Source of the DNA: Tulasnella sp. 424
Taxonomy: Eukaryota; Basidiomycota; Agaricomycetes; Cantharellales; Tulasnellaceae
Direction: 5' to 3'
Assembly (NCBI GenBank): GCA_019633425.1
Contig: WSUB01000264.1
Location: 1-40,248 of the forward strand
Length of the DNA stretch: 40,248 bases
Shown: piece by piece, positions 22,221 to 31,650 of the stretch
How the letters are laid out: every line of letters begins with the position of its first letter
Position numbering within the stretch: the stretch's first letter is position 1
The notes under the pieces: generated by a model
Database searches by the model: none
What the model was told of the DNA's origin: nothing
Seen by the model: only the letters and a program-made list of their open reading frames with translations
Made by a program: the position numbers and the translations under genes

Positions 22221-23440
22221 ATGCAGTCGGGACAGTCAGCAAAACGCGCTGTGAGCGCTTCCATTGAACGACGTCCTGCTCCAGAAGCCCCTCAAACGAA
22301 GAAATTCACTCGATGGGCAACTTGGGCGTCGCTTCTTGTCGTTTTTGCGCTGGTTTGCCGCGTCCTCGACGGTATCAAGGTAGCTAAGCCGTTGCCACGC
22401 TTTGGACCGTTTCTGACGTTGCGACATGCACTAGGATCGATGGTACATCCTCAACCCACCGTTCTTGCACGAGCTTGCAAAAGACGCCGTTGCCGCCTAC
22501 CCTGACGATACTGCCAACGTCATCAATCACATTGTAACGAACCTTACTGCTACTTACGGATCGAACCACATTAACGCAAGGCAAGACGAATGGGTGTTCA
22601 ATAACGCTGGCGGTGCCATGGGGTGCGTCGAATCATTTTTCGTTGGTGCGACACGCCTTTGCTCACACCTGGATATAGCGCCATGTATGTCATCCATGCA
22701 AGCATCACAGAATACTTGATGATTTTTGGCACACCTCTCGGAACGGAAGGCCATACAGGGCGCTACGCTGCCGACGACTACTTCCACATCTTGGAGGGAG
22801 AGCAGTGGGCTTACTCTCCACCTTCGTTGAAGAGAGAGGTAAGCAGTGACTTGGCTGATGATTCTAAGATGAGTTGCTAAGTCATACCCTTGGCTTAGGT
22901 ATACGGCCCTGGCTCTGTTCATCACCTTCCTCGCGGCACAGTCAAACAGTACAAGATTCACGAACACTGCTTTGCCCTCGAATATGCTCGAGGTACGCCG
23001 AAACCCCACTTCTTCCTAGTCTTTGAATCCAGCCTGACAATATTTTTCACACCCTAGGCTGGATCCCGCTCATGCTTCCCTTCGGATTCGCCGACAGCTT
23101 CACCTCCACCCTCGATATCCCAACGTTATGGGATACCGTTTACATCACCGGTCGCGAGATGATTCGTAACCTCATGTTCGGCAAGATTTGACGGCCTGGA
23201 TTCGGAGTCTGACGTTCTAGATATATTTTGTATGCGCTTTCGGATGAATGCGATTGTCCTTGTCGAGGTCACAGCTTCTGTTTGGCGGAGGCCTATTTGC
23301 GCGCATTTGCAACTCGTCTTCACTCCTCGAACGTATTCTGCTGTCGCAAGATTGCCAAAGCCCTCCTCAACCTCTGGGAGGGGAAATTCAACGCAAGCCC
23401 TTGTCTGGAGCCAATTATCACCCATACCTGACACAGGCAG
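22109..23440 (+). repeat. ERG2 tandem duplication, unit 2
   Basis: Second unit, offset about 2.0 kb from unit 1. Its right end lies within about 10 bp of the start codon of the next gene (ATG 23446), so the promoter of that gene exists in two copies while the coding part exists once. Confidence 0.85.
22221..23191 (+). CDS. ERG2: C-8 sterol isomerase (Erg2 / sigma-1 receptor-like), copy b
   Basis: Exons 22221-22379, 22435-22622, 22679-22838, 22899-22992, 23058-23191, the same lengths as copy a, giving 244 residues. Few residues differ: examples are a Lys to Arg change in the KKE/KRE at the end of exon 3, and [10 protein letters not shown] versus [10 protein letters not shown]. All family motifs and the N-terminal membrane helix are kept, and introns differ more than exons, which argues for selection on both proteins. 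The promoter differs upstream of about 22109, so the two copies may be expressed differently. Extra Erg2 can raise tolerance to morpholine-type inhibitors in fungi in general; whether that applies here is inference. Confidence 0.93.
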
Positions 23441-23445
23441 CGGTG

Positions 23446-24505
23446 ATGACGGGACCAGGATTGACAGGACTTGAAGGACCCATTGCTCGCGCAACGAAGC
23501 AGATCGTGTACGGGCTTGCTAAGCGTCAAAGGCCTTCCGAAGAAGGGATTAGGCGGTTTTCAGAGGATGTTGCATTGGTGGCTGCAGGCGTTAGGCAGGT
23601 GTGTGGTAGGGATTCCTGATCCGATTCTCATTGCAACCTCTGGATCGTGTACAGAATAGCTCATTTGGTCGACGCCCTCGTTATACCGCCGTCACTAGCA
23701 GAAGCATTGGGGACGGAGCTACGAAAGGTTCGTTGTATCGCTCAACGTAGCCGACATGCTTCTCCGATGGTAAACCCTCCGAAACACGACGACAACAGAT
23801 TTCCGACCACTTTGATAACCTATCGCTATTATCCATTCTTGAAGGCTCCCAACTCTTTGTTGTCAACTTGAAACTACTGAAGGAGGCGCGTTTAGTGGGG
23901 GATTCCCATCCTTGGACGCAAGTCATTGGTCTCCCGCCTCGCTCGCCGCCAAACTTCCTTCCACCCCTGGATGTAGAAATGGTCGATTCTGTCGTATCAA
24001 AACTTCTCCAACTATGCCTTGCAGAGAATTTGCCACCTGTGGTTCACTTGGACCAAGATGAAGATGGAAGTCCTCGTCCATCCTTGCTCATCGCATTGGC
24101 AGGCTGGTTGCTAGAGTATCCTTTTACGTATTTGCCTATGAACGAAGCAGGCACTCTGGAGGATGGTGATTCAAACTTTGGCGAGAGGCTGGACGGTGTA
24201 GAGTTGGATGTATTTAGCTGCTACGTGGTGTCGGTGAGCGGGCAACAGAGGTGAGAGAAGTATAAAAGCCCACCGACCTAGCATATGTTGGTAGGCTTAC
24301 ATATTAAATTCCTTCTAGAAATGAGTTTATGAAGTTCTCTTGTCCTTCGTCTCTCCTCGATTTCTCTCAAGACCCCGGTCGTAGCAATGGACGCTCAGTT
24401 GTAGAAAGGATCGTAGCGAGATGGAGAACGCGACTTCCTTCAGAAAATGAGTGGAGCGTTGAAGTAGAAGTCGAAAGAAGAATATTGGACCACGTTTCCC
24501 TCTAA
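23446..24505 (+). CDS. Conserved hypothetical protein, 288 aa (possible UPF0739/DUF4504 relative)
   Basis: Exons 23446-23600, 23655-23727, 23799-24250, 24319-24505, phases consistent, 288 residues. The N-terminus is helical (MTGPGLTGLEGP, RRFSEDVALVAAG, IAHLVDALVIPPSLAEALG). The middle has SILEGSQLFVVNLKLLKEA, PPLDVEMVDSVVSKLLQLCL and ALAGWLLEYPFTYLP. The C-terminal part has DGVELDVFSCYVVSV, NEFMKFSCPSSLL and WSVEVEVERRILDHVSL. The YP-x-x-Y block and the following beta-rich end recall the C1orf74-like family (UPF0739/DUF4504), but I am not sure. An in-frame ATG at 23248 would add 66 residues; I prefer 23446 because the upstream part lies in the ERG2 duplication and is broken in the other unit. 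The gene is 255 bp downstream of ERG2 copy b. Confidence 0.75.
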
Positions 24506-24612
24506 AATGCAGAGTTTACTTTCTATCGGGGGCCCGATGCAAAACCTACGAGTCGGTTTGTGATGGATTGAACCGTGAGACCCTTTGATTGAACATTGGA
24601 CCACAAACACCT

Positions 24613-24624
24613 CCCCCCCCCCCC
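24613..24624 (+). repeat. Poly-C tract
   Basis: A run of twelve C about 75 bp upstream of the SCM3-like start codon, in the leader or core promoter. A run of this kind is prone to length change. Confidence 0.8.
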
Positions 24625-24697
24625 AAATCGCCCATCCTCCGCACGCTGAGCCTGTATTTGTAGATTTCGATCATATCTTCCCACTACTATAGCGTGT

Positions 24698-27600
24698 ATG
24701 CCGCCTCCATCCTCTCTCTTCAGCTCTGCGAGCAGTTCGACCGCCGGCCCGTCACCAGCCAAACGACGTAAACTCATAGGCCCAGCGTCCGCACGTTCCT
24801 GGTCAAGCGCAACTTCAATATCGTCCAAGTCAGCTCTCCGACCAGCTTCTTCAGCATCTTCTGCGGCTACACCTCTGGAGGACCATGAACACGCCGCGGC
24901 TCGACGCGCTTCGGTTGCCCGCGTGTTGTCGGTCTGGGAGTCGCTCGAACAGCGATATGCGCGCGCGATCGACGACGACGATATCGTGGACTTGCGAAGC
25001 GGGAAACTCGTCCAAGATCGAGGGATCTTGAAGGCGAGAAATAAGCCGTTGCTTTACGGCGACCTGCTGCAGGGTGCCCGAGACGCGGAGGACAAAGAAG
25101 ACGGTGCGACGACTGAAGGGTCAGAAGGCCTGCCAACGACTGGCAATGAGGAGGAGGAAGAGGAGGAAGAGGAGGAGGAAGAGGAACGGAGGGATCCGGA
25201 TCAGTCGTTGGACGAACTGCAACTTGTGGGCGAAACAAACGACGACGATGAGGATGACAAAGAAGATGAGGACGAACGGGACGGTATCACGACTTCAGAA
25301 GACGAGCTTGGCGAATGGGACACTGTCCCAGCGCCTCCAAGCGCTTCCCCCTCACCAAACGGCTCTCCGAACGCAAGTCGCGCGTCGTCTCCCGGTCCAG
25401 TGATCCTGTCGGAATCTCGTCCAACTACACCCCGAACCCTCTCTACCTTCCTCCATGCCAACTTCCGACCGAAACTGGAGAAGCTCGCTAAAGAGCGGGA
25501 AGATTCGCCTTTGCCCCCAGCTGACGACTTGGAGGCCTTCATGGCTGCTGAGCAGAGCCTAAAAGCCCGGACCAAGCCAGGTTACCTCGAACCCGAAACG
25601 CCGAGCGACGACGACGAAATAGTTTACCTTGGCTGTGGCACCGGTCAGGAAGTTGCCGCTCGATCAGATGCGGATGAGAGAGGAGATGCGGGAGGACCCG
25701 ACGACAGCGACGATGAATTGGACGACTGGGACACAGTCCCCGCACCTCCCAGCGACGAAGATAATCCGGAAGAAGATCAGGGAGAAGAAGTGCTGGGTAA
25801 GCTGATCTCAAGGCGTCAAGATTCGCTCCGAGGCATGAACTGACATGTTTTGTGTTCTTCTGGCAGCTCATTACGATCCGCCGACGGAACCAAATAGCGA
25901 CAGCGATTCACCTTCGCGCCCAACTGAGCAGACCCCGCCATCGCCGTCGAAGAAGTCGAAGAAGGGACCACGACAACCACAAAAGCTCCCTCCACCAGAT
26001 AATTCGTCTGCCGTGCGAGCCAAGGCCTCCCAGCACGCCGACAGGACAGCTTCTTCGTCTTCCGAAGGGTTGGCCTCTTCACCGACTAAATCCAAACCCG
26101 GTTCGTCGTCCAATTCTAAGACGGTGTCCAAGGCGCAGGCTTCATCGTCATCCACAACGTTGACACCTACCATGAATCGTCTGATGCGCGACTCTACACA
26201 AGAGATTCGCCGGACACCATCACGCCACCTAATTCCGGAGGTTGTGATACCAGTGTACAGAGGCAAGAGCGTGTCACCTACGAAAAAGTCGCAAACGGCG
26301 CCATCGTCGTCCAAGAAGCAGACAAATGCAAGTTCTCATAGCTCGGCTTCCAAGCCACGCACCGTCTTCTCGACCTTGTCAAGTTCGGATGACGATGCTC
26401 CGCTCATGTCGCTCCGGACACCGAAGCAGTCTACAACGAGGACGAAGGATTCCAAGCTGAAGTACATTGAACTTTTCGACACCGATGAGGAGGACCTCCC
26501 ACCCCGTTCGAAAGCTCGCCGTGGTTCCAAAGACCAGAGCGGGAGTAGTCCGGCAAAGCCCAGTCGCGACCAAAAGGCTCATTCAAAATCTCGAGAGGCG
26601 CCGAGCCCAACAAAGTCGGGCAAAGGCAAGGGGAAGGAACGTGCCAGTACCAAGAAAAGAAAGCGAGAATCGGTGGAGGACGTGCGGGTCGAAACTCATT
26701 TCGTTGAAAGAATGGGCTCTCTGGGCTTGCAGGATAGCGATGACGAGACCGAGCAGGGTGATGCTCGCCAGCGGGCAACGGCATCTTGGCAGCGTGCTCT
26801 ATCCATTGAGCGACCTGTGCGGCACTCTACTCCACCCCGGTCGGTCTCCCCCATTCCCGATGAAATCCGGAATCCATACCAAGTCGGAGCCGAACATGAC
26901 GAGTTCAGGGAATATGACCAGCCCGTCCAGCCGTCCCCAAGAGTGGACCCCGCTCGCCAAAACCAACCCCAGCTCCAGCAGATGGTTCCTCTCCCACTAC
27001 CTCAACCCCCCGTGCCACCACCGTTGCAACAGCCGCTGCCGGCACCTCAACCGGTGCAGTCGTCCAGCTACCCAGGTTTCTACATTCCTAGCGGTTTCCC
27101 GTACATGCAGATGCAGGCGCCTATGCAAATGCAGATGCAGATGCCAATGGCTATGCCGATGCCAATGGCCCCTCAATTCTACTACCCTTCGCCAGCCTCG
27201 TCAGCAACGTTGATTTCAACCCCTCAAGTCCCAGCACCTCAACTGCAATTGCCTCAACAGCAAGGTGCGACGCCCAACGCGGGGCACGAAGCTCTCTTAA
27301 CGCAAATGCTATATACGTTGAACTACCTAGCTCACCAGAACGTGGCCAATAAGACTGGGGATCAACAACGGGACCAACAACAGCCTTCTACTCCTGCCGC
27401 GGCCCCTTCCGCGCAGACGGGCTCGCAAGGTTTCGCAATCCCGCTTCCTCCCGTTACCCCTCAGCAGGAATGGCGGGTACCTTCGACTCCTGTCACAACA
27501 ATGCCTTCGAGGCAAGCGGCGTACGAAAGCGACTCGGGGCCTCATGGAAGGTCGATACTTCGAGTTGGAGGAAGCCGCGATCGTCGACCCAGCCTAGGAC

Positions 27601-28088
27601 TCAGCCTGGACCCCAAAGGGAAAGGCAAGGAGGCGGCTCATTCTGATTTCTCGGATTCTGGAAGCGAATACGAGTCGAGGAGGGCGATGAGTGTGACATT
27701 CAGCGACCCACCATCGGTAGACACACCGAAGGGACGCTATGCGCCAATGCTTTCTTCGCCTGTCACCAGTAAGCTCCAACGATTCGCCGCGCCGCGTCCT
27801 AGTCCCTTGAGGAAATCATCGTCGAACTTGGATGTGGAACATGAAGCCGATCAGCAAGACGGTGCATGGGCTTCACCTTCTTCGTCTCCGACGAAACGAA
27901 CTCTCGCTCCCTCCAACACGATGCGGTCCTTGGACAGGCGAGGCTCCGATACTTCGGCATCATCATCTTCAGCGCCGCTATCGAATTCGTCGGCGGTACT
28001 GGCCAAAGCTAGAGCTGCACTATCGTCAAGTTTGGCGACAACATCTAGCTTTACAACTCCTCAATCCGGTCGGGCCGGGCGCCGTTGA
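24698..28088 (+). CDS. Scm3/HJURP-like centromeric histone chaperone candidate, 1106 aa
   Basis: Two exons: 24698-25796 and 25867-28088. Scm3 family proteins deliver the centromeric H3 variant (CENP-A) to centromeres. The evidence is a conserved block at residues ~74-112: VARVLSVWESLEQRYARAID, then DDIVDLRSGKLVQDRGIL. It fits the Scm3 pattern of W/F-x-x-L-x-x-R/KY followed by an acidic stretch and DL-x-x-G-x-x-V-x-D-x-G. AKRRK at 21-25 is a likely nuclear signal. The rest is disordered: a Glu run (151-163), Asp/Glu-rich stretches, WDTVPAPPS present twice (about 206 and 342), Ser/Lys-rich parts with SPTK motifs, a Met/Gln/Pro-rich tract (27100-27170) and a Ser-rich end with DSGSEYESRRAMS. It is much longer than yeast Scm3 (~220 residues), as often seen in basidiomycetes. 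Start is the first ATG. It is convergent with TatD. Confidence 0.7.
25148..25189 (+). repeat. GAG/GAA trinucleotide run (poly-Glu)
   Basis: Near-pure run of GAG and GAA codons encoding about 13 Glu in the Scm3-like protein. Likely length-polymorphic. Confidence 0.8.
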
Positions 28089-28244
28089 GGCGGACCTGCT
28101 TTTGGTAGCTCTTATAACCTCTCTCTGCTGATTTCTCGCTGTGTTGTATACCCTCATACTACTAGGTCCACTACATATATGTTTTATCTTTGGTGTCAAT
28201 GTACTTCGGGGCTTATCGTTAATGGGAGCTACCTATCATTAATA

Positions 28245-29216
28245 TCATCTACCACTACCTCCCTTCACTCTTCCTGCGACCCGCCCAACTCGTCCGCCTA
28301 TTCTCCTCCCCACTTGTGTGCAGGATCGTTCAGATGCCGGGTTTTCCTGCTCGCACGAGGAGCGTCTAAGGCCAAACCCAAGACCGGCCCTATAAACCGT
28401 CTCCAGGTCCGCTCTAGTCGACGCACGGCCCCCCATCTCCCATCTTCCAGTCCTCCATCGTCATTCCAGCTTTCTGTTTCGATAGACCAGCCTTTCAGGC
28501 GAGCAATGGAGCAGACCATGCCCCCAGTATATGGGGTCGAGTTAGTGATATCGTTGAAGTCAGATTCGGAGAGGATGCGGTCTGGGGAACTTTTGCGGAT
28601 AAGGGCTTCGTGGAATTGGGGAACGGCCGTTAATAACGAGCGAAAGAGAGAGGAAGACGTTCGGATACTTTTGCTGGCAGAAGCAGCAATATTAGCAATG
28701 TACAGGACGTGCCCAAGTATCGTCCTCACCTCCACTTCCTTCCAGGATTCGGCGCTAAACCCGCACGAATGCAAGTCAATGTTAAGCTTTCCGAAATCCT
28801 CTCCGTATTTCTCCTTGAGTCTCTTGAGGATGTCCAAAGTGACTTGTTGGACTTTGACGCTGTGTATGCTTATGGAACGACGCAGCTCGATGGCGAGAGC
28901 GATCTGGGCCTCCAGGAGAGCAAGTTGATCCTCGGCTGGAACAGTGAACGGCGATAACTTCTTTGCTCCTGAATGAGGGTACGGGATGTACTATACTCTG
29001 AAGGAGCGGTCGATACCCACTTCACCGAGCAGGGCATTGGGGAATTCCTCATTGGATCGTCGCTTAGTATCGGTCAAAGCACCTAGCACTGCGAAGAGAA
29101 TCGCCCTACACCAAAACAAGAAGCCACCTTGTCAGGCCGTTGCCTAGCCAAGTCCGTCACCTTGACTTGTTCATCTTGTCTGCTCGCTATTGCATATATG
29201 TGCGCCTTTAGATCCC
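28245..29216 (-). pseudogene. Decayed TatD copy
   Basis: Duplicate of the intact TatD gene at 30241-31490, with high similarity through most of exons 2 and 3 (LKEKYGEDFGKLNIDLHSCG, SPDRILSESDFNDIT, MVCSIARLKGWSIET). Defects: a one-base shift between YPNVFLSLSLVINGRS and FHEALIRKSS, loss of much of the region corresponding to the middle of exon 2 (about 29050-29110), an early stop after HKWGGE, and no N-terminus, since the match ends near 29216 within the LKTHICA codons of exon 1. The metal-binding HxH motif is therefore absent. The broken end abuts an SCM3-like fragment. Confidence 0.8.
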
Positions 29217-30055
29217 AACGTTGACGCTGACCCTAAATCGCCTTATGCGCGACTGCACCCAAGAGATTCACCATACACCATTCCGCTACCTAATTCCTGG
29301 GGTCGTATACAGAGGCAAGAGCACGTCGCCTACGAAAGAGTCACGAACGGTGCCATCATCGCCCAAGAAGCGGACAAACGCATTCGGAAAGTTTCACAAA
29401 CTCGCTTCCTCCAGTTACCCCTCAGCAAGAATGGCGAGTACCTTCGACTTCTGATAAATAAATGCCTTTGAGGCAAACGGCCTACGAAAGCAACTCAGTG
29501 TCTCGTGGAAGGTCGATACTTCGAGTTAGAGGAAGCCGCGATCGTCGATCCAGCCTACGGCTCAGCCTTGACCCCAAAGGAAAAGGCAAGGAGGTGGCGC
29601 ATTCCGATTTCTCGGATTCTGGAAGCGAATACGAGTCGAGGAGGGCGATGAGTATGACATTCAGCGACCCACTTTCGGTAGACACGCCGAAGGGACGGCA
29701 TGCGCCCATATGCATGTTTTCTTCGCCTGACACCAGTAAGCCCCAACGATTCGCCGCGCCGCGTCTTAGTCTCTTGAGGAAATCATCGTCAAACCTGGAT
29801 ATGGGACATGAAGCTGATCAGCAGGACGGTACATGGCCTTCACCTTCTTCGTCTCCGACGAAACGGAGTGGGCGGCAAACTCTCGCTCCCTCCAACACGA
29901 TGCCGTCCTTGGACGGGCGAGGCTCCGATACTTCGGCATCATCATCTTCAGCGCCATTATCGAATTCGTCGGCGGTACTGGCCAAAGCTAGAGCCGTGCT
30001 ATCGTCAAGTCTGACGACAACATCTCCTCAATCCGGTCGTGTCGGGCGCCGTTGC
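29217..30055 (+). pseudogene. Decayed 3' fragment of the Scm3-like gene
   Basis: It matches the SCM3-like exon 2 from LTPTMNRLMRDSTQEIRRTP (about 26160) onward. An internal deletion of roughly 1.1 kb joins the region at 26330 to that at 27440. Then TGATAA stops near 29452 interrupt what was VPSTPVTTMPSRQAAYESDS. The tail keeps the frame SRGRSILRV, HSDFSDSGSEYESRRAMS and SNSSAVLAKARA, but the native stop is changed to a sense codon, so the frame runs on into non-coding sequence to 30691. There is no Scm3 block and no start, so it is not functional. Confidence 0.85.
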
Positions 30056-30240
30056 GGTGAACCTGCTAATTCTCGAAGGATTTTTGGTATCTTTTATAAC
30101 TTTCCTCTGCTGATTCCCGCTGTGTTGTATATCCTCATAGCACTAGGTCCACTACATATATGTTTTGTCTTTGGTGTCAATATACTTCGGGTGTTATCTT
30201 TATCTAGGGTTACCTATCATCAATATCTTCTACCACCCCT

Positions 30241-31490
30241 TCACTCTTCTTCGGACTCGCTCGACTCGTCTACCCATTCGCCTCTCCACTTGTGCGCAGG
30301 GTCGTTTAGATGTCGGGCTTTTCTCCCTGCGCGAGGAGCGTCTGAAGCCAAGCCCAAGCCAGGCCCAATAAACCGTCTCCAGTTCCACTCTAGCCTACGT
30401 ACAACTCCCCATCCCTCCTCTTCCAGTCCGTCCTCATCATTCCAGCCTTCTGTTTCGATAGACCAGCCCTTCAGGCGAGCAATGGAGCAGACCATGTCCC
30501 AAGTATACGCGGTCGAGCTGGTGATGTCGTTGAAGTCAGATTCGGAGAGGATACGATCTGGCGAACATTTGCGAATAAGGTCTTCGTGGGATGGTGAACG
30601 ACCATTAATAACAATGGAAAGGGAGAGGAAGACGTTAGGATATTTTCGCTGGCAGGAGCGGTTGTGTAAGCATCTGCAAACCTACGCCTAAACCGTCGTC
30701 CTCACCTCTACTTCCTTCCAAGATTCAGCGCTGAACCCACACGAATGCAAGTCAACGTTGATCTTCCCAAAGTCCTCTCCATATTTCTCCTTGAGTTTCT
30801 TGAGGAGATCCAAAGTGACTTGCTGGGCCTTGACACTATGCAGGCTTATGGAACGCCGTAGCTCGACGGCGAGAGCGATCTGCGCCTCGAGCAGGGCAAC
30901 TTGATGGTCGGCTGGAACGGTGAAGGGTGATAGCTTCTTTGGGCCTGGATTAGGGTACGGGATGTACGGTATTCTGAAGGAGCGGTCGATCCCGACTTCG
31001 CCTAACAGAGCATTGGGGAACTCCACGAGGTTCGCGCGGACGGAGGAAACGATGGTGGAAAGTGGGATGGGATCGGGCAGGGTTTTCAAGATTTCCTCAA
31101 AGGCGGTCGTGTCTTGTTCCGATGGGGTTCCGGAAAGGAATAAAGACGCATAGTGATCTCGTTTACTCGGCGTAGTATCGAGAACCGAGATGTGGTGAGA
31201 ACACCAAGGATGAAAACCTATTGGATCGCCGTTAGTCACAGGCCAAAGATCTAACACGACAAAGAGGAGAATCCCGACATACCGAAACAGGGAGTCACCT
31301 TGTCAGGCCGTTGCCTAGCCAAATCAGCCACCTTGACTTGGTCATCTTGTCGAGTCGCCATTGCGCATATGTGCGTCTTTAAATCCGCCATGGCAGAGGA
31401 AGGGATCTCACTATCGGTTGGATGACAGTGTACATCAATGACATGGCTTAGGACCTCATCGGAAGGCAGCGGTTGATGGGTGGTGGCCAT
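30241..31490 (-). CDS. TatD-family metal-dependent hydrolase, 375 aa
   Basis: Exons on the minus strand: 31490-31283, 31217-30706, 30648-30241, phases consistent. The TatD amidohydrolase fold is shown by VIDVHCHPTDSE (His21, His23), CFGFHPWCSH (about 68-77), LLGEVGIDRSF (Glu143), SISLHSVKA (His195), NVDLHSCGFS (His227) and LSESDFND (Asp278), which together supply the expected metal ligands. Family members are 3'-5' DNA exonucleases or related hydrolases acting in DNA repair and apoptosis-linked DNA breakdown; the fungal substrate is not established here. The C-terminal extension after GWSIETEG ends in an acidic tail (DESSESEEE). Start is the first ATG (MATTHQPLP). It is convergent with the SCM3-like gene in the ancestral order, now separated by the duplicated fragment. 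Confidence 0.9.
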
Positions 31491-31650
31491 CTTGCTGTCG
31501 GGTTAATGGCCGAAGGTGCGAACAGCTCCCGGCCCCCGAAGGTGATCGAAGGAAAGAGCCCGCGAGTACCGAAATGGGAAAGGTGACGTCACGTTGTAGC
31601 ACTGCAAACATCCAAGGTTGTCACATCCAGCCAAACAATCTACACTGTGG
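31491..31650. other. TatD-VPS36 spacer
   Basis: 160 bp between the TatD start and the VPS36 stop, both on the minus strand. It must hold the TatD promoter and the VPS36 3' UTR. Confidence 0.6.

Noticed and set aside
25074..25403. Arg/Lys-rich frame and long minus-strand frames inside the SCM3-like gene
   Set aside because: Composition follows from the GAG/GAC-rich coding strand. The chosen frame is the only one that joins exon 2 in phase.
26467..27213. 248-residue alternative frame in the SCM3-like exon 2
   Set aside because: Shadow of the 747-residue frame. It has no domain, and its product is basic low complexity.
29462..30691. 409-residue frame as a functional gene
   Set aside because: It is the 3' end of a broken SCM3-like copy that has lost its stop and reads into the TatD 3' end on the other strand.
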